A stretch of DNA of 64,000 nt from Candidatus Gastranaerophilales bacterium (GTDB lineage: Bacteria; Cyanobacteriota; Vampirovibrionia; Gastranaerophilales; Gastranaerophilaceae), in assembly GCA_944325835.1 (NCBI GenBank), contig CALVBO010000002.1, positions 176,176 through 240,175 on the forward strand, given 5' to 3'. Within the stretch, counting starts at the first letter, position 1. Each line of letters opens with the position of its first letter. The position numbers were made by a program, and so were the translations under genes. Below are positions 17,517 through 25,974 of the stretch, piece after piece. The notes under the pieces are model-generated. The model was not told the DNA's origin. It saw only the letters and a program-made list of their open reading frames with translations, and did not search any database.

Positions 17517-17906
17517 TTATGCAGTTTTGAGGTGGTTTTCGCACTCTTTGCACAAACCTTTGAATGTAATTTCAAGCTCAAGGATTTTGCAGCCCGAAAC
17601 ACATTCGGCTCTTGCGATTAAATCAGGCGCAATTGCGTAAGTGATATCGTGAATTTTACCGCAGCATTTGCAGATAAAATGATAATGGGGCTCGAGGTTC
17701 CAATCGTAGTGAGAGGAGCCGTCAAGCCCGTTAATTTTTCGGATTTCGCCATTTTCTGCAAGCTTGTTTAAATTACGGTATACAGTTGCCACGCCGATTT
17801 CAGCGTGCTCTTCGTGAATATATTTATACAACTCATCTGCGCTCGGGTGAGTGCCGATTTTACGAAGAGAACTTAAAACGATGTCTTTCTGTTTTGTGTT
17901 ACGCAT
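17517..17906 (-). CDS. Fur/PerR-family metal-dependent repressor
   Basis: 129 residues. The N-terminal winged helix (H-P-S-A-D-E-L-Y, then V-A-T-V-Y-R-N-L-N-K-L recognition helix) is followed by a dimerisation domain with P-H-Y-H-F-I-C-K-C-C-G-K and L-C-K-E-C, giving two zinc-type C-x2-C pairs. The family senses Fe2+ or peroxide; short length and missing His-rich tail suggest PerR-like, but this is not settled. Two Fur boxes lie just upstream, implying autoregulation. It sits directly upstream of the PFL operon on the same strand, with 126 nt between. Confidence 0.88.
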   Translation of the reverse strand: MRNTKQKDIVLSSLRKIGTHPSADELYKYIHEEHAEIGVATVYRNLNKLAENGEIRKINGLDGSSHYDWNLEPHYHFICKCCGKIHDITYAIAPDLIARAECVSGCKILELEITFKGLCKECENHLKTA

Positions 17907-17920
17907 GTTATACCTTATTT

Positions 17921-17961
17921 AATAATGATTATCATTATCTTTGATAACTATTATCATTATC
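17921..17961 (-). promoter_or_regulatory. Two tandem Fur/PerR boxes
   Basis: AATAATGATTATCATTATC (17921-17939) and GATAACTATTATCATTATC (17943-17961) match the 19-bp Fur consensus GATAATGATAATCATTATC closely, 3 bp apart, 15-55 bp upstream of the repressor start. Confidence 0.85.
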
Positions 17962-18010
17962 ACCTAAAAAATATTAGTTGTCAAGCCTTATTTTTACAAA
18001 AGTTTGCAAA

Positions 18011-18250
18011 TTATTTTGTAGAAATCGGGTATTCAAAATTATTTTTCAGGCGGATAACATCTCGCTGAAGCCTATTCGCATACTTTACAACAAGTGACGC
18101 AAGCGATGACAAATCAGAAGATTGAAGATAGTACCCGCAGTTATCTTCGGCCAGCTCCGCCCAAATCCTTATAAGACAAGCTATTTCAAGCATATAGGTG
18201 CAAATCCGTGAACTTCTCATGTACAGTGCATCCAAATCATACTGTTTCAT
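18011..18250 (-). CDS. Small hypothetical protein
   Basis: 79 residues, not recognised. ATG at 18250 with a perfect AAAGGAGG 5 nt upstream; an upstream ATG without a site was not chosen. Mostly helical, with M-R-S-S-R-I-C-T-Y-M-L-E-I-A-C-L-I-R-I-W and V-V-K-Y-A-N-R-L-Q-R-D-V-I-R-L. It is transcribed away from the small HTH gene at 18371 across a region with repeated operator-like words, so both may be controlled together. Confidence 0.65.
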   Translation of the reverse strand: MKQYDLDALYMRSSRICTYMLEIACLIRIWAELAEDNCGYYLQSSDLSSLASLVVKYANRLQRDVIRLKNNFEYPISTK

Positions 18251-18277
18251 TTTCCCTCCTTTTGTTAAGTATTTATT

Positions 18278-18364
18278 CATAAATTTATAGAATTTTCCAT
18301 AAATTTATACATGAAAATAACATTATCCATTATATTTGTCAAGTATTCAATAAATTTATATAAT
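18278..18364. promoter_or_regulatory. Divergent promoter region with three ATAAATTTATA words
   Basis: CATAAATTTATA at 18278-18289 and again at 18298-18309 (exactly 20 bp apart), with a third copy, AATAAATTTATA, at 18349-18360. The word is a palindrome, so this is a candidate operator. For the plus-strand gene TTGTCA (18336-18341), 17 bp, TATAAT (18359-18364) predicts a transcript starting at its ATG. Confidence 0.55.
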
Positions 18365-18370
18365 TTAAGT

Positions 18371-18598
18371 ATGAAATTAAATGCACACGAACTTGTTAAA
18401 CTTTTACTATCAAAAAAAGGGCTCAAACAAAAAGAACTGGCTCAAATGCTTTCTCAAAAGCTGGATAAGCCATATTCTATCGGCAGTCTTTCGCAAAAAC
18501 TTTGCCGCGGAACTATTTCTTACAATGAGGTTGCGCTCATTGCAGACCTTTTAGGATTTGATATTGAATTTGTCGACAGAAAGCAAGGGGTAGACTAG
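18371..18598 (+). CDS. Small HTH protein, XRE-like
   Basis: 75 residues from the ATG at 18371. The pattern L-L-S-K-K-G-L-K-Q-K-E-L-A-Q-M-L, then S-I-G-S-L-S-Q-K-L-C-R-G, I-S-Y-N-E-V-A-L-I-A-D-L-L-G is a lambda-repressor-like helix-turn-helix with almost nothing else. There is no ribosome site; the -10 box ends 7 nt before the ATG, so the message is probably leaderless. It may bind the ATAAATTTATA repeats in its own promoter region (inference). Confidence 0.75.
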   Translation: MKLNAHELVKLLLSKKGLKQKELAQMLSQKLDKPYSIGSLSQKLCRGTISYNEVALIADLLGFDIEFVDRKQGVD

Positions 18599-18642
18599 TA
18601 TAGTCTACCCCACCATTATGAAAACCTCTTCAACGCGGGCTC

Positions 18643-19647
18643 TTAAGCGATTTCCCAGCGTCCGCAGGTACCGCCCCAGCGCGCAATGATATTACCCTTA
18701 ATATCTTTTATATTTTCAACGCGTTGAAGTTCATCTGTACCCTCAACGATTGTGATAACTTCGCAGTTATTTGAGCAGCCGTTGCAATCGCAGGTAATTG
18801 AAGTAAAGTGCATATCGCCGACTTCCCAGCCTTTGAATTTAGTTGCAACTTCCGTGTACTGGTGGTTTTCCATGGCAAGAAGCGCAGCACCTATGGCACC
18901 CATTGTCTGGTGGTGGTTAGGAACAACAATTTTTGTTCCCAGAGCTTCTTCAAAAGCTTTTACCATGCCGGTATTGGTTGCGACACCGCCCTGGAAGGTA
19001 ATCGTTGGCAGAAGCTCTTTACCGAGTGCAAGGTTGCTTAAATAGTTTCTTACAAGAGCCTGACAGAGGCCGTATAGCAAATCTTCCACAGGATAGCCCA
19101 GCTGTTGTTTGTGGATAAGGTCACTTTCCGCGAATACACCGCAGCGGCCTGCAATTCTGGCAGGGTTTGTGGATTTAAGAGCAGTTTCACCGAATTTTTC
19201 AATCGGAACATTCAATCTTTGCGCCTGGTGGTCTAAGAAACTTCCTGTACCTGCCGCGCAAACGGTGTTCATAGCGAAGTCGGTGACAATACCGTCGCGA
19301 AGGATAATAATTTTACTGTCCTGCCCACCGATTTCAAGAATAGTCTGAACGCCCGGAACATTTGTACTTGCGGCAACTGCGTGCGCTGTAATTTCGTTTT
19401 TAATAACGTCAGCCCCGACGAGCGCGCCGGCAAGGTTACGTCCGGAACCGGTTGTTCCGACGCCCATTACCACGTAGTCTGTCAACTTTTTGTCATAAAG
19501 CTGTTTTAGACCGTTTTGCACTGCCATTACAGGTTTTCCGGCAGTTTTCAGCATAACGCTGTCTACATATTTTCCTTTTTCGTCAACCAACGCCAGTTTG
19601 GTCGTAACCGAACCAACGTCTATCCCTAAGTACACTGTTAAACTCAT
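18643..19647 (-). CDS. Acyl-CoA dehydratase-type activase (BadF/BadG/BcrA/BcrD ATPase family)
   Basis: 334 residues. Actin-fold ATPase signatures: G-I-D-V-G-S-V-T-T-K-L-A near the N-terminus, G-G-Q-D-S-K, C-A-A-G-T-G-S-F-L-D and G-G-V-A-T-N. The F-A-E-S-D-L-I-H segment with a nearby G-R-C-G-V supplies the Cys that binds the inter-subunit 4Fe-4S cluster in HgdC-type activators. An added Cys-rich end (C-D-C-N-G-C-S-N-N-C) could bind another cluster. Known members drive electron transfer to 2-hydroxyacyl-CoA dehydratases; no such dehydratase lies in the window. ATG at 19647 with AAAGGAAAA upstream, 16 nt after lysC. Confidence 0.85.
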   Translation of the reverse strand: MSLTVYLGIDVGSVTTKLALVDEKGKYVDSVMLKTAGKPVMAVQNGLKQLYDKKLTDYVVMGVGTTGSGRNLAGALVGADVIKNEITAHAVAASTNVPGVQTILEIGGQDSKIIILRDGIVTDFAMNTVCAAGTGSFLDHQAQRLNVPIEKFGETALKSTNPARIAGRCGVFAESDLIHKQQLGYPVEDLLYGLCQALVRNYLSNLALGKELLPTITFQGGVATNTGMVKAFEEALGTKIVVPNHHQTMGAIGAALLAMENHQYTEVATKFKGWEVGDMHFTSITCDCNGCSNNCEVITIVEGTDELQRVENIKDIKGNIIARWGGTCGRWEIA

Positions 19648-19663
19648 TTCGTTTTCCTTTTCT

Positions 19664-20932
19664 CTATACATCCGGTAAATCGCCTTTGACTTCCGCGATT
19701 TCATCGCTGTTAAGTTCAAAGACATCGTGTAAAACTTTTATTGCCTTTTTAGTATCTTCTTTGTTTACAAGGCAGCTTATTTTTATTTCGCTTGTTGCAA
19801 TCATTCTGATATTAATATTGGCATCCGCGAGCGCCTGAAACATTTTTGACGCTATCCCCGGGCGGCCTATCATGCCGGCTCCGACAGCCGAAACTTTTGC
19901 AATATCGGTATTGGCTTCAACTTTAGAGAAATGCCATTTATCTTTAAGCTTATTAAGCACCTCAAGCGCGGCATCAACATCATCCGCACAGATAGTAAAC
20001 GCAATGTCGTTGGTATTAGCTACTTTATCAGCATAGGACTGAATAATCATATCAACCGAAATATTGCTGTCTGCAAGCGCCGTAAACACAGCCGCTGCCG
20101 CACCGGGTTTGTCCGGAACATCACAAACGACTATTCTTGCCTGAGAAAGATCTGCCGCTATGCCTGCTACTGCTTTATTAATTTCCATTTCATCAACTCC
20201 TAATACTAAAGTACCTAAATTATCAAGTTTAAAACTGCTTCTTACCCGCAAAGGAACATTGTAAACTTTTGCGGTTTCAACGCTGCGCGGGTGAAGAACA
20301 TTCGCGCCGGCCTGCGCGAGTTCAAGCATTTCGCCGTAAGAAATTTCTTTCAGTCGGGAAGCTGTCGGAACGATTCTCGGATCGGTCGTGTAGACGCCTT
20401 CAACATCTGTATAAATATCGCAGCGTTTTGCCTTGAGTGCTGCCGCAAGTGCGACCGCCGAAATATCAGAACCGCCTCTGCCAAGCGTTGTAATTTCATT
20501 ACCTTCCGTGACACCCTGAAATCCGGCTACAACAATAATTTTCCCTGCTGCAAGGTCACGTTCCAGACGGGTTGTATCAATATCGGTAATCCTTGCTTTC
20601 ATGTGAATATTTTCCGTATGAATACCGATTTGCATAGCATTAAGGCTTTCGGCCTCGTACCCTTGGGCCTGAATTGCCATTGCAAGAAGAGCAATTGAAA
20701 CACCTTCTCCGGTTGATAAGAGCATGTCCATTTCACGCGCGGAAGGGTTAGGGTTTAAATCCTTTGCCATTTTTACAAGGTGATCGGTCGTATGCCCCAT
20801 AGCAGAAACAACCACGACAACGTCATTGCCGTTTTCTTTCTCACGGATAACCGCACGGGCAACATTTTTTATTTTCTCAACATCGGCAACGGATGTTCCG
20901 CCGAATTTCTGGACTATTATGTCTTTTTTCAA
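19664..20932 (-). CDS. lysC: Aspartate kinase
   Basis: Phosphorylates aspartate, the first step to lysine, threonine, methionine and diaminopimelate. The N-terminal kinase domain has I-V-Q-K-F-G-G-T-S, T-T-L-G-R-G-G-S-D and Y-T-D-V-E-G-V-Y-T-T-D-P-R. Two ACT domains follow from about residue 265 (D-K-P-G-A-A-A, then V-G-A-G-M-I-G-R-P-G-I-A and R-M-I-A-T-S-E-I-K-I-S), as in lysine/threonine-inhibited enzymes. About 422 residues. The TTG at 20932 is preferred because GAGG lies 10 nt upstream; a TTG at 20941 is nearly on the site. Confidence 0.93.
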   Translation of the reverse strand: MKKDIIVQKFGGTSVADVEKIKNVARAVIREKENGNDVVVVVSAMGHTTDHLVKMAKDLNPNPSAREMDMLLSTGEGVSIALLAMAIQAQGYEAESLNAMQIGIHTENIHMKARITDIDTTRLERDLAAGKIIVVAGFQGVTEGNEITTLGRGGSDISAVALAAALKAKRCDIYTDVEGVYTTDPRIVPTASRLKEISYGEMLELAQAGANVLHPRSVETAKVYNVPLRVRSSFKLDNLGTLVLGVDEMEINKAVAGIAADLSQARIVVCDVPDKPGAAAAVFTALADSNISVDMIIQSYADKVANTNDIAFTICADDVDAALEVLNKLKDKWHFSKVEANTDIAKVSAVGAGMIGRPGIASKMFQALADANINIRMIATSEIKISCLVNKEDTKKAIKVLHDVFELNSDEIAEVKGDLPDV

Positions 20933-20951
20933 CTTATTCAAATCCTCGTTA

Positions 20952-22451
20952 TTAACCTTTGAACTTTTCTAAAAGAATATTCTTCTCATCAGCATACAAA
21001 AAAGTTGAATTTTTCTCAAGTTTTTCCGCTAATTTTAAAAGTTCCTTAACATTATAGTCGGAAGAATTTTCGTTTAAAAGCCTGAAACCGGTATGGAACA
21101 GCAGGTTTTCAAAATAAGGATTTTCCGGAAAAAGTTTAAGGGCTTTTTTGATTTTAAAACGCGCCTGAGTAAAATTTTCCTGTTTCAGGTAGTACTCAAT
21201 AAAGTCTTTATAGGCCTGAAGGTGGTGCGGTGTCTTTTCAAGGGTGAGTTCAAAGTATTTTTCGGTTTTGTAGTTATCCCCGTCCGCTTCGTAAATTTTT
21301 GCCAGAAGATAATAAACAGCAGGGAGTTTGAGGGTAATTTGCAGGGCTTTTCTGAAATTTTCTTCCGCAGCAATAAGATTGCCTGTCTTGTAGTTCCAGA
21401 CACCTTTGAGCATATATTCAACCGATTTTATTTCTTTATTTTCTTCCTGTTCGACATCAAAGGTCAAGGCTTCAACGGCGGTTTCTTTACCCTCAAGATT
21501 GCCGAGAAGAATTTCACAGATAAGAATTTTCATATCTGTTGATTTATCCTGCTCGTATTCAAGAACTTTTTTATAAGACTCAAGCGCAGAGGCAAAATCC
21601 TCCTGAAACATATAAATATTTGCACGCGCCATATATAACGAAGCCGAATAAAGCTCGTTGTCTTCAGCTTTTTGAATCCATTCAAGCGCTTTTGGAACAT
21701 CAAATTTTGCGTTATAAATTTCAGCAAGCAAAAGATATGCGGGCAAAAAATTTTTATTAGTATCAATTGCACGTTTTGCAAGTGCTTCTGCGCTTTCATA
21801 ATCAGCTTTCAGTTTTTTAAGTTTGGCATATTCATAAAGATGTGCAGTACCCGGTGCGACCTTCACAAGCAGTGAAAGTCTTGTTTCAGCACGTTCATAA
21901 TCGCCGAACATTATATCAATTGTCGCGGTCAGGAAAAGAGCGTTCATATTATGCGAATCTATTGCAAAAGCTTTGACAAATTCCACCCTCGCTTCCTCAA
22001 ACCGTTCCAGCCTGTAAAGCGCCATGCCGTAACCTGTTATAATATCCGCGTCCGACTTAAAAACATTCTTTCCGCGTTCAAACGTTTTTCTGGCATCTTC
22101 ATTAAGCCGCGCTGACAACTGCGCAAAACCAAGACGCATAAATAAATCTTTTTTTATAGGGTTCAAATTCAAAGCTTTTTGGAAATATATTGCAGCTTTC
22201 TCAAAATCCTTCTCCGATTCATAAAAATATCCCAGAGTTCTGAACACAGCTTCATTGGCAGGGTAAACCTCCATTATTTCAAGCAGCAAAGCCTCCGCCT
22301 CTGCTTTTTTATTTTGTTTCAAAAGCTTAACGGCTTTATTTACCTGCGCAACTGCAGGCATAGCACCTGAGGGGGATAATTTTTTGTAATCATCCACATG
22401 CTGACTGATTTCTCTAACCTGTTCAAGTATTTTCTTTAAGTAGTCAAACAA
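20952..22451 (-). CDS. TPR-repeat protein
   Basis: 499 residues built mainly of tetratricopeptide repeats (about ten), e.g. E-A-V-F-R-T-L-G-Y-F-Y-E-S-E-K-D-F-E-K-A and L-Y-M-A-R-A-N-I-Y-M-F-Q-E-D-F. No signal peptide or membrane segment is obvious. TPR arrays bind other proteins; the partner is unknown. The TTG start at 22451 has GAGAGG 7 nt upstream inside the end of the KdsC-like gene, which it overlaps by 16 nt, so the two are translationally linked and both lie upstream of lysC. Confidence 0.8.
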   Translation of the reverse strand: MFDYLKKILEQVREISQHVDDYKKLSPSGAMPAVAQVNKAVKLLKQNKKAEAEALLLEIMEVYPANEAVFRTLGYFYESEKDFEKAAIYFQKALNLNPIKKDLFMRLGFAQLSARLNEDARKTFERGKNVFKSDADIITGYGMALYRLERFEEARVEFVKAFAIDSHNMNALFLTATIDIMFGDYERAETRLSLLVKVAPGTAHLYEYAKLKKLKADYESAEALAKRAIDTNKNFLPAYLLLAEIYNAKFDVPKALEWIQKAEDNELYSASLYMARANIYMFQEDFASALESYKKVLEYEQDKSTDMKILICEILLGNLEGKETAVEALTFDVEQEENKEIKSVEYMLKGVWNYKTGNLIAAEENFRKALQITLKLPAVYYLLAKIYEADGDNYKTEKYFELTLEKTPHHLQAYKDFIEYYLKQENFTQARFKIKKALKLFPENPYFENLLFHTGFRLLNENSSDYNVKELLKLAEKLEKNSTFLYADEKNILLEKFKG

Positions 22452-22918
22452 TCCGCGACCTCTCTGAAAGCTCCGTTACCGCAGGTGTGCTCCGTAATCT
22501 GTATGCCTTCAACATTTTTAACCCGCAGCGGCGCATGCGGTAATGTAATCTTATATTTTGCATGTTCCAAACACGCCAGATCATTAACATCATCACCTAT
22601 ATAAACATACTCTTCCTGCGACAAATTATGCCGTTCAATTATATCTTTCAAAACATCAATCTTAACCCTGATTGACTGGTGAACCTCTTCTATCGCAAAC
22701 TTTTTGGCAAGCATTTCAATAGCCTGATTACCCTCTCCCGAGATAATCCCCAGCTTAAATCCGGCTTTTTTAAGTATAGACATCCCCATTACATCCTGAA
22801 AATGAATTTTCCTCATCATCTCGCCGCTGTCGGAAATGTAAACACAACCGTCTGTCATAACCCCGTCGAAATCAGTAATCACCATTTTTATTGTTTTGGG
22901 CAGATAAAGTTTTGACAT
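22436..22918 (-). CDS. KdsC-like HAD phosphatase
   Basis: 160 residues. D-F-D-G-V-M-T-D-G near residue 16 is the KdsC/acylneuraminate-phosphatase form of HAD motif I; I-S-G-E-G motif II, and G-D-D-V-N-D-L motif IV follow. Family members are small tetramers without a cap. They hydrolyse 3-deoxy-manno-octulosonate-8-phosphate for LPS, or nonulosonate-9-phosphate. Which sugar is used here cannot be told, as no KdsA, KdsB or NeuA gene is near. ATG with AAGGAA upstream. Confidence 0.85.
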   Translation of the reverse strand: MSKLYLPKTIKMVITDFDGVMTDGCVYISDSGEMMRKIHFQDVMGMSILKKAGFKLGIISGEGNQAIEMLAKKFAIEEVHQSIRVKIDVLKDIIERHNLSQEEYVYIGDDVNDLACLEHAKYKITLPHAPLRVKNVEGIQITEHTCGNGAFREVADCLTT

Positions 22919-22974
22919 AATTCCAAATTCCTTATATGCTAAGAATATAACATAAAGTTCGGGAGTTGTAAAAG

Positions 22975-24249
22975 ATGTTTCTATTCTACATAAACCTAAG
23001 TATCATAATCATTCTGATAATCTGTTTTTACCTGACGCGCAAAACCAATACCCGCTGGGAAAAAATTAACGATTACCTCGGAATAGTTACCAATACTATC
23101 AACTCCGTACGCTACGGGAACCTTACGACAAAAATTGAGCCACTGCACTCCAACAACCCGAGTTACCAAAACGTAACAGAAAGTATTAACCGTATGGTCG
23201 AAACACTTAACGACCGCGAAAAAATGATTGTCGAATACCAGACTGAACTCATGCGCCAGAATACACTCCTTGAAACGGTAATCAACTCGCTTTCAGACGG
23301 GATTTTGATCGTCAACGAAAAAAATTCCATTCTGAAAACTACCCCCAAAATAGAAAACTGGTTCGGTCAAAAACATCAGGATTTAGTCGGCAAAAGCGTT
23401 TTAGATTTTATAGAAATAGACGAAAAAGTTAATCTGCATAAGGCTGAAAAAGTTAATGTTTTCATCAAGCACAACCCGAACAAAAACTTTCAGCTTAGCG
23501 CCATAAAGCTTTTTGTGGATGAGAAAAAGCGCTACGTTCTCTTAATAACAGATATCACAAACGAAAAACAGCTTGAAAGTTTAAAAGAAGATTTTATCGC
23601 AACCCTCACGCACGATTTGAAAGTTCCGATTGTCGCGGAAAGCAATATGCTTAACTTCTTTTTAGAGGGTAAGTTCGGCGAGATAAACGAAAAACAGCAA
23701 TTTGCTCTTGAAGGCATGAAAAAATCCAATCGCGAACTTGTCAATCTTGTTCAAATAATTCTCGACACATATAAAATCAAAGAAACCGGCGTAAAATTAT
23801 ACAAAGAAAACATAACCCTTAACGAATTTCTCTCCGACATAATCGCTGAAATGCAGCCTATTGCCGCAGAATCAAACATTCAAATTAAGTTTAACGTGTC
23901 AACAAACCGGAGCATAATGGCTGACAAGCTCCAACTCGGACGTGTGGTAAAAAACCTTATTTCAAACGCAATTATCCACAGCAATTCCAGCGAAACAATT
24001 GAAATCGAAACCGGCGAAATTCCGGGTTATGTAACGATTTCGGTAATTGATTTCGGACAGGGCATCCCGAAAGAAGAAATTCCTTTAATCTTTAATAAAT
24101 ATTATTCTTCAACAAAAAAATTCCGCAAAATCGGCACCGGCCTGGGGCTTTATCTTTCGCAGGAAATCATCAATTCCCACAACGGCGAAATAAATGTTTC
24201 CAGCACCGAAAACGTAAGAACGGAATTTTGTATTAAGCTGCCTGTCTAA
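22975..24249 (+). CDS. Membrane sensor histidine kinase, orphan
   Basis: 424 residues: one N-terminal transmembrane segment (about 4-21), a HAMP-like linker with coiled coil, a PAS domain (about 95-185: L-L-E-T-V-I-N-S-L-S-D-G-I-L-I-V), an HisKA dimerisation helix with the phosphoacceptor in T-L-T-H-D-L-K-V-P (His near 213) and an HATPase domain with N-L-I-S-N-A-I-I-H-S, D-F-G-Q-G-I-P and G-T-G-L-G-L-Y. No periplasmic sensor domain is present, so the signal is probably intracellular. GGGAG precedes the ATG. No response regulator is adjacent. A terminator follows. Confidence 0.88.
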   Translation: MFLFYINLSIIIILIICFYLTRKTNTRWEKINDYLGIVTNTINSVRYGNLTTKIEPLHSNNPSYQNVTESINRMVETLNDREKMIVEYQTELMRQNTLLETVINSLSDGILIVNEKNSILKTTPKIENWFGQKHQDLVGKSVLDFIEIDEKVNLHKAEKVNVFIKHNPNKNFQLSAIKLFVDEKKRYVLLITDITNEKQLESLKEDFIATLTHDLKVPIVAESNMLNFFLEGKFGEINEKQQFALEGMKKSNRELVNLVQIILDTYKIKETGVKLYKENITLNEFLSDIIAEMQPIAAESNIQIKFNVSTNRSIMADKLQLGRVVKNLISNAIIHSNSSETIEIETGEIPGYVTISVIDFGQGIPKEEIPLIFNKYYSSTKKFRKIGTGLGLYLSQEIINSHNGEINVSSTENVRTEFCIKLPV

Positions 24250-24270
24250 AGATTATCCATAACGGCGACA

Positions 24271-24313
24271 CCGGTAGTCATTACAATTTCCCTGACTGTC
24301 GGATTATTTTTTT
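24271..24313 (+). terminator. Terminator after the histidine kinase
   Basis: CCGGTAGTCA, 12-nt loop, TGACTGTCGG (10 pairs, two of them G-T), then ATTATTTTTTT. Confidence 0.7.
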
Positions 24314-24359
24314 AGAACTTCTTTTTTATATTACAAAATGTAGAAAAGGAGTAATAATA

Positions 24360-24830
24360 ATGAACAAAAAATTTTTAGCTGTATTTTGTCTGCTGCTGGC
24401 AGTAGTTTTAGGAGTTTCAATAAACAACATAGCACTTTCAAATTCCAACACCGGCAATATGAAAATCGGTATTGTGGATTTGAGCCAGTTAATTACAAAT
24501 TCCCAATCTGTTAAAACTCTAAAAACAACCCACGAAAAACAACTCGCTGAAATAGAAAAAACTCTTGAACAGGCACGCATTGATATTTCCAACGAAACCA
24601 ATCCCGACAAAATCGCAGAATTAGAAGAAAAATACCGCAAAGACGTAAGTGATAAAAAATTCCAGATGGATAAAAGTTATAACGATAAACTTATGGAAAT
24701 AGACAAAAGCATCAAAGCACAGGTCGCACAAAAGGCAAAAGAACTTAACTATTCAATAGTTCTGCCAAAAAACATGGTACTCTACGGCGGTGAAGATATC
24801 ACAAACTTAATCGCAAAAGATATTAAGTAG
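24360..24830 (+). CDS. OmpH/Skp-family periplasmic chaperone
   Basis: 156 residues. The N-terminal signal sequence is hydrophobic (residues about 5-25, K-K-F-L-A-V-F-C-L-L-L-A-V-V-L-G). G-I-V-D-L-S-Q-L-I near residue 37 is the typical start of the mature OmpH core, followed by a long coiled-coil (E-K-T-L-E-Q-A-R ... E-E-K-Y-R-K) and the closing strand with V-L-Y-G-G-E-D-I-T. The family holds unfolded outer-membrane proteins, so an outer membrane is implied. Good AAAGGAG site. No bamA or lpxD adjacent. The stop abuts repeat R1 copy 4. Confidence 0.88.
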   Translation: MNKKFLAVFCLLLAVVLGVSINNIALSNSNTGNMKIGIVDLSQLITNSQSVKTLKTTHEKQLAEIEKTLEQARIDISNETNPDKIAELEEKYRKDVSDKKFQMDKSYNDKLMEIDKSIKAQVAQKAKELNYSIVLPKNMVLYGGEDITNLIAKDIK

Positions 24831-24831
24831 A

Positions 24832-24983
24832 ATAAAGCAGTTCTCCGCCGCACCGCCTCGCTGAACCGCGAGCCGTGGCGGCTGCGCTGTCTAATACGCC
24901 ACTCAAAAGACTCGCTTGCGTGAGCGGGAGTTGCTCTGCAACTCATTCACGCCACGTTCCTTATCGCGAGCCTTTCTCGGACA
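24832..24983. repeat. Structured repeat R1, copy 4
   Basis: Nearly identical to copy 1. Hairpin 1 closes CCGCCGC / GTGGCGG; hairpin 2 closes AGACTCGC / GCGAGCCT. Its hairpin-2 loop holds the GCTTGCGTGAGCGGG...CTGCAACTCATTC insert. It lies between convergent genes and supplies the last codons (M-S-E-K-G-S-R) and stop of the membrane-protein gene on the minus strand. Confidence 0.85.
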
Positions 24984-25851
24984 TTTTTTCATGCTTAAAA
25001 ACCGCATCCGTGCAGGTATAGAGGTAAAGCATGAATATCGCAACCGCCGTCATGATAAATGACGAAATCATATAAATCGGCGAGGTTTCGGTTATACTCA
25101 TTCCGACCGCACTCTTGAAATCCGCACTGAAAAACGATGCAGGCAGCAATTCAATTACCACACAAACCGGCAGCGTTATACGCCAGAAATTTTGATTTAA
25201 AATTTCACGGTTAAACGCATAACCGTACAAACCCAGCGCGATATAAAGGCTTGACAGTGTTGCAAAACAATCAAAAATATTAAAATTCATTATATTTCCC
25301 GCGACACCGAAAAACATCGCCAGATAAATAAACATATAAGACGCAATTGCATAAACCGCAAAACATTTTCTGCCGGAATGTTTTGCCGAGCTTAACAAAT
25401 TCATCGTCTTTGAATAATGATAATACCCGAGATAAAACGGAACATAAATTATAAACAACGCAAGCAATACAAAAATTAAAACCTCAATCCGCGTCATTGC
25501 AAGCAGCATCTGAAAATCCCAGTTGCGCGGAACCATTCCGTTTTTCATTGCGCTTAAAATCATATCCGCATACATCGGGGCATAAACATTTATATATAAT
25601 AATATACCAACCGCCGCAAACGAAATTACGGAAAAATAAAATAACCATTTATGGACATTTTCCGGTATTAAACGTTTTTTCCAGCCTAAGGCAAAAGTAT
25701 AAATCATCGCAAAAACAAGGACTATTTCAACACACGTATTCACAATCGCCTCGGACGGTGAAACCCGAACGGTATTTTCAATACCGAGTCCGGCAAAACC
25801 CAATCCAAGCATTATCAAAGCGTATATTACAAATAATATTTTCCAAACCAT
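24961..25851 (-). CDS. Multi-spanning membrane protein of unknown function
   Basis: 296 residues, about 8 hydrophobic segments, not recognised. ATG at 25851 (M-V-W-K-I-L-F) with GGAG 11 nt upstream; an upstream ATG without a site was not used. Repeated Y/F-rich helices and a short basic linker (S-A-K-H-S-G-R-K) after the fourth or fifth segment are seen. The last residues are encoded by repeat R1 copy 4, so the C-terminus has been rewritten by the repeat. Confidence 0.7.
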   Translation of the reverse strand: MVWKILFVIYALIMLGLGFAGLGIENTVRVSPSEAIVNTCVEIVLVFAMIYTFALGWKKRLIPENVHKWLFYFSVISFAAVGILLYINVYAPMYADMILSAMKNGMVPRNWDFQMLLAMTRIEVLIFVLLALFIIYVPFYLGYYHYSKTMNLLSSAKHSGRKCFAVYAIASYMFIYLAMFFGVAGNIMNFNIFDCFATLSSLYIALGLYGYAFNREILNQNFWRITLPVCVVIELLPASFFSADFKSAVGMSITETSPIYMISSFIMTAVAIFMLYLYTCTDAVFKHEKMSEKGSR

Positions 25852-25974
25852 AATCACAATTCTCCAACATAAGTCATTATAATACATAATTTCCAAAAAT
25901 AATGTCATTTAAATACTTGATTTTTAAAATTCAAAATGTATAATAGAAATGTTAAATCTTAGAGGGGTCATTTT

